A stretch of DNA of 64,000 nt from Bacillota bacterium (GTDB lineage Bacteria; Bacillota; Clostridia; Christensenellales; CAG-138): NCBI GenBank assembly GCA_023451115.1, contig JAEXFV010000154.1, forward strand, positions 5,188 to 69,187, given 5' to 3'. Below, in pieces: positions 63,511 through 64,000 of this stretch. The notes under the pieces are model-generated. The model was not told where the DNA came from. It was given only the letters and a program-made list of their open reading frames with translations, and made no database searches. A program made the position numbers and the translations under genes. Position 1 is the first letter of the stretch. Each line of letters starts with the position of its first letter.

Positions 63511-64000
63511 TAAAATCCCTCTTTTGACGCATAAACTGCTCCATCAAATATCAAGTCTAAATCGGATGAAACAGTCTGCTCATCATACTCCATTTCGTTG
63601 TTTGCAAACATACTTGCATATCCGTGTGCCAGTAGAAATAATGAACGAAAAATGCTTTTTGCCTGCTCCGTATTGACCTCTGCCTCTTGACTGAGTATAG
63701 CGATAACGGGCTGTAATTCTTCTGTATTTATCAATTCAGAAATGTTCTTGCCTAAGAACTCATTGGACTGAAACAGAAAACAAAACAGATTTTTTTCCGT
63801 TACCGCAAACTGAATATAATTCAAACCGATATCTTTCATTGGATTATTACTGTGAATATCCATGATATAGGCAGAATGGTATTCATCCGATTTGTCATAT
63901 ACCGCCTTTTTCAATGCCTCTATTGTTTTGAAATGATACATAACGGGTTGGGTGGAGCAAGCTAACTTTTTTGATACAGTTCGTGCATTAATCGTTTCGG
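63510..64000 (-). CDS. TetR/AcrR-family regulator (5' end outside window)
   Basis: The gene is open to the right edge. The ATG at 63941 is internal: reading upstream in frame gives INARTVSKKLACSTQPVMYH, the recognition part of a TetR helix-turn-helix, followed by FKTIEALKKAVYD. The C-terminal ligand-binding domain (about 120 residues) follows. The first helix of the DNA-binding domain lies outside. It is coupled to the CPBP gene and probably represses it. Confidence 0.8.
   Translation of the reverse strand, partial: ETINARTVSKKLACSTQPVMYHFKTIEALKKAVYDKSDEYHSAYIMDIHSNNPMKDIGLNYIQFAVTEKNLFCFLFQSNEFLGKNISELINTEELQPVIAILSQEAEVNTEQAKSIFRSLFLLAHGYASMFANNEMEYDEQTVSSDLDLIFDGAVYASKEGF

Overview
The window looks like a chromosome segment of a low-oxygen, Gram-positive Clostridia-type bacterium with fairly high GC. 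The indications are indolepyruvate:ferredoxin oxidoreductase, Rex, class B penicillin-binding protein, L,D-transpeptidase and SpoIID/LytB-type envelope proteins, strong GGAGG ribosome sites, several TTG/GTG starts, and selenium- and carbamoyl-linked anaerobic metabolism genes. A Christensenellaceae- or Oscillospirales-like relative would fit, but I cannot place it more precisely from sequence alone.

Layout. 0-8 kb: envelope genes (amidase, SpoIID/LytB with six SH3 domains), trkA-trkH potassium uptake, a decayed IS5-type transposase and a DUF1292 protein. 8-12.6 kb: a YheO-type regulator followed by ygeY, ygeW and carbamate kinase, a catabolic set that should end in ATP from carbamoyl phosphate. 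12.8-21.8 kb: a DMT transporter, a type II topoisomerase pair (parE/parC-like), a lipoprotein penicillin-binding protein, a LOG-family protein and a universal stress protein. 22-24.4 kb: iorA-iorB. 24.4-28.7 kb: a cell-wall-anchored VWA protein, a small unknown protein, a 263-bp segment bounded by exact inverted repeats, and a tyrosine recombinase; together these look like a phase-variable DNA inversion switch. 28.9-35.4 kb: small genes, a metallophosphoesterase, an M14 peptidase, TcdA, an L,D-transpeptidase, an XRE regulator and a Dabb protein. 35.5-40.4 kb: uvrB-uvrA. 40.7-45 kb: nitroreductase, a cyclic-di-AMP receptor, YhaM, YchF and a DUF2179 membrane protein. 45-49.7 kb: hisZ-hisG-hisD-hisB-thiN. 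49.8-53.5 kb: a two-component system with two unknown exported or membrane proteins. 53.5-57.5 kb: rex, xpt, and an ABC-2 permease with a tandem glycosyltransferase. 57.6 kb: tRNA-Glu(CTC). 58-60 kb: yedF, a cysteine desulfurase and a DUF3343 protein (selenium/sulfur handling). 60-64 kb: an AT-richer, gene-poor stretch with two lipoproteins, a CPBP protease and a TetR regulator that runs off the edge.

The most interesting observation is the candidate inversion switch at 27.5-27.8 kb. A second is a recurrent intergenic two-hairpin motif whose stems differ in sequence but keep pairing. A third is a ribosome-binding site built into the 3' arm of a terminator between xpt and the ABC permease.
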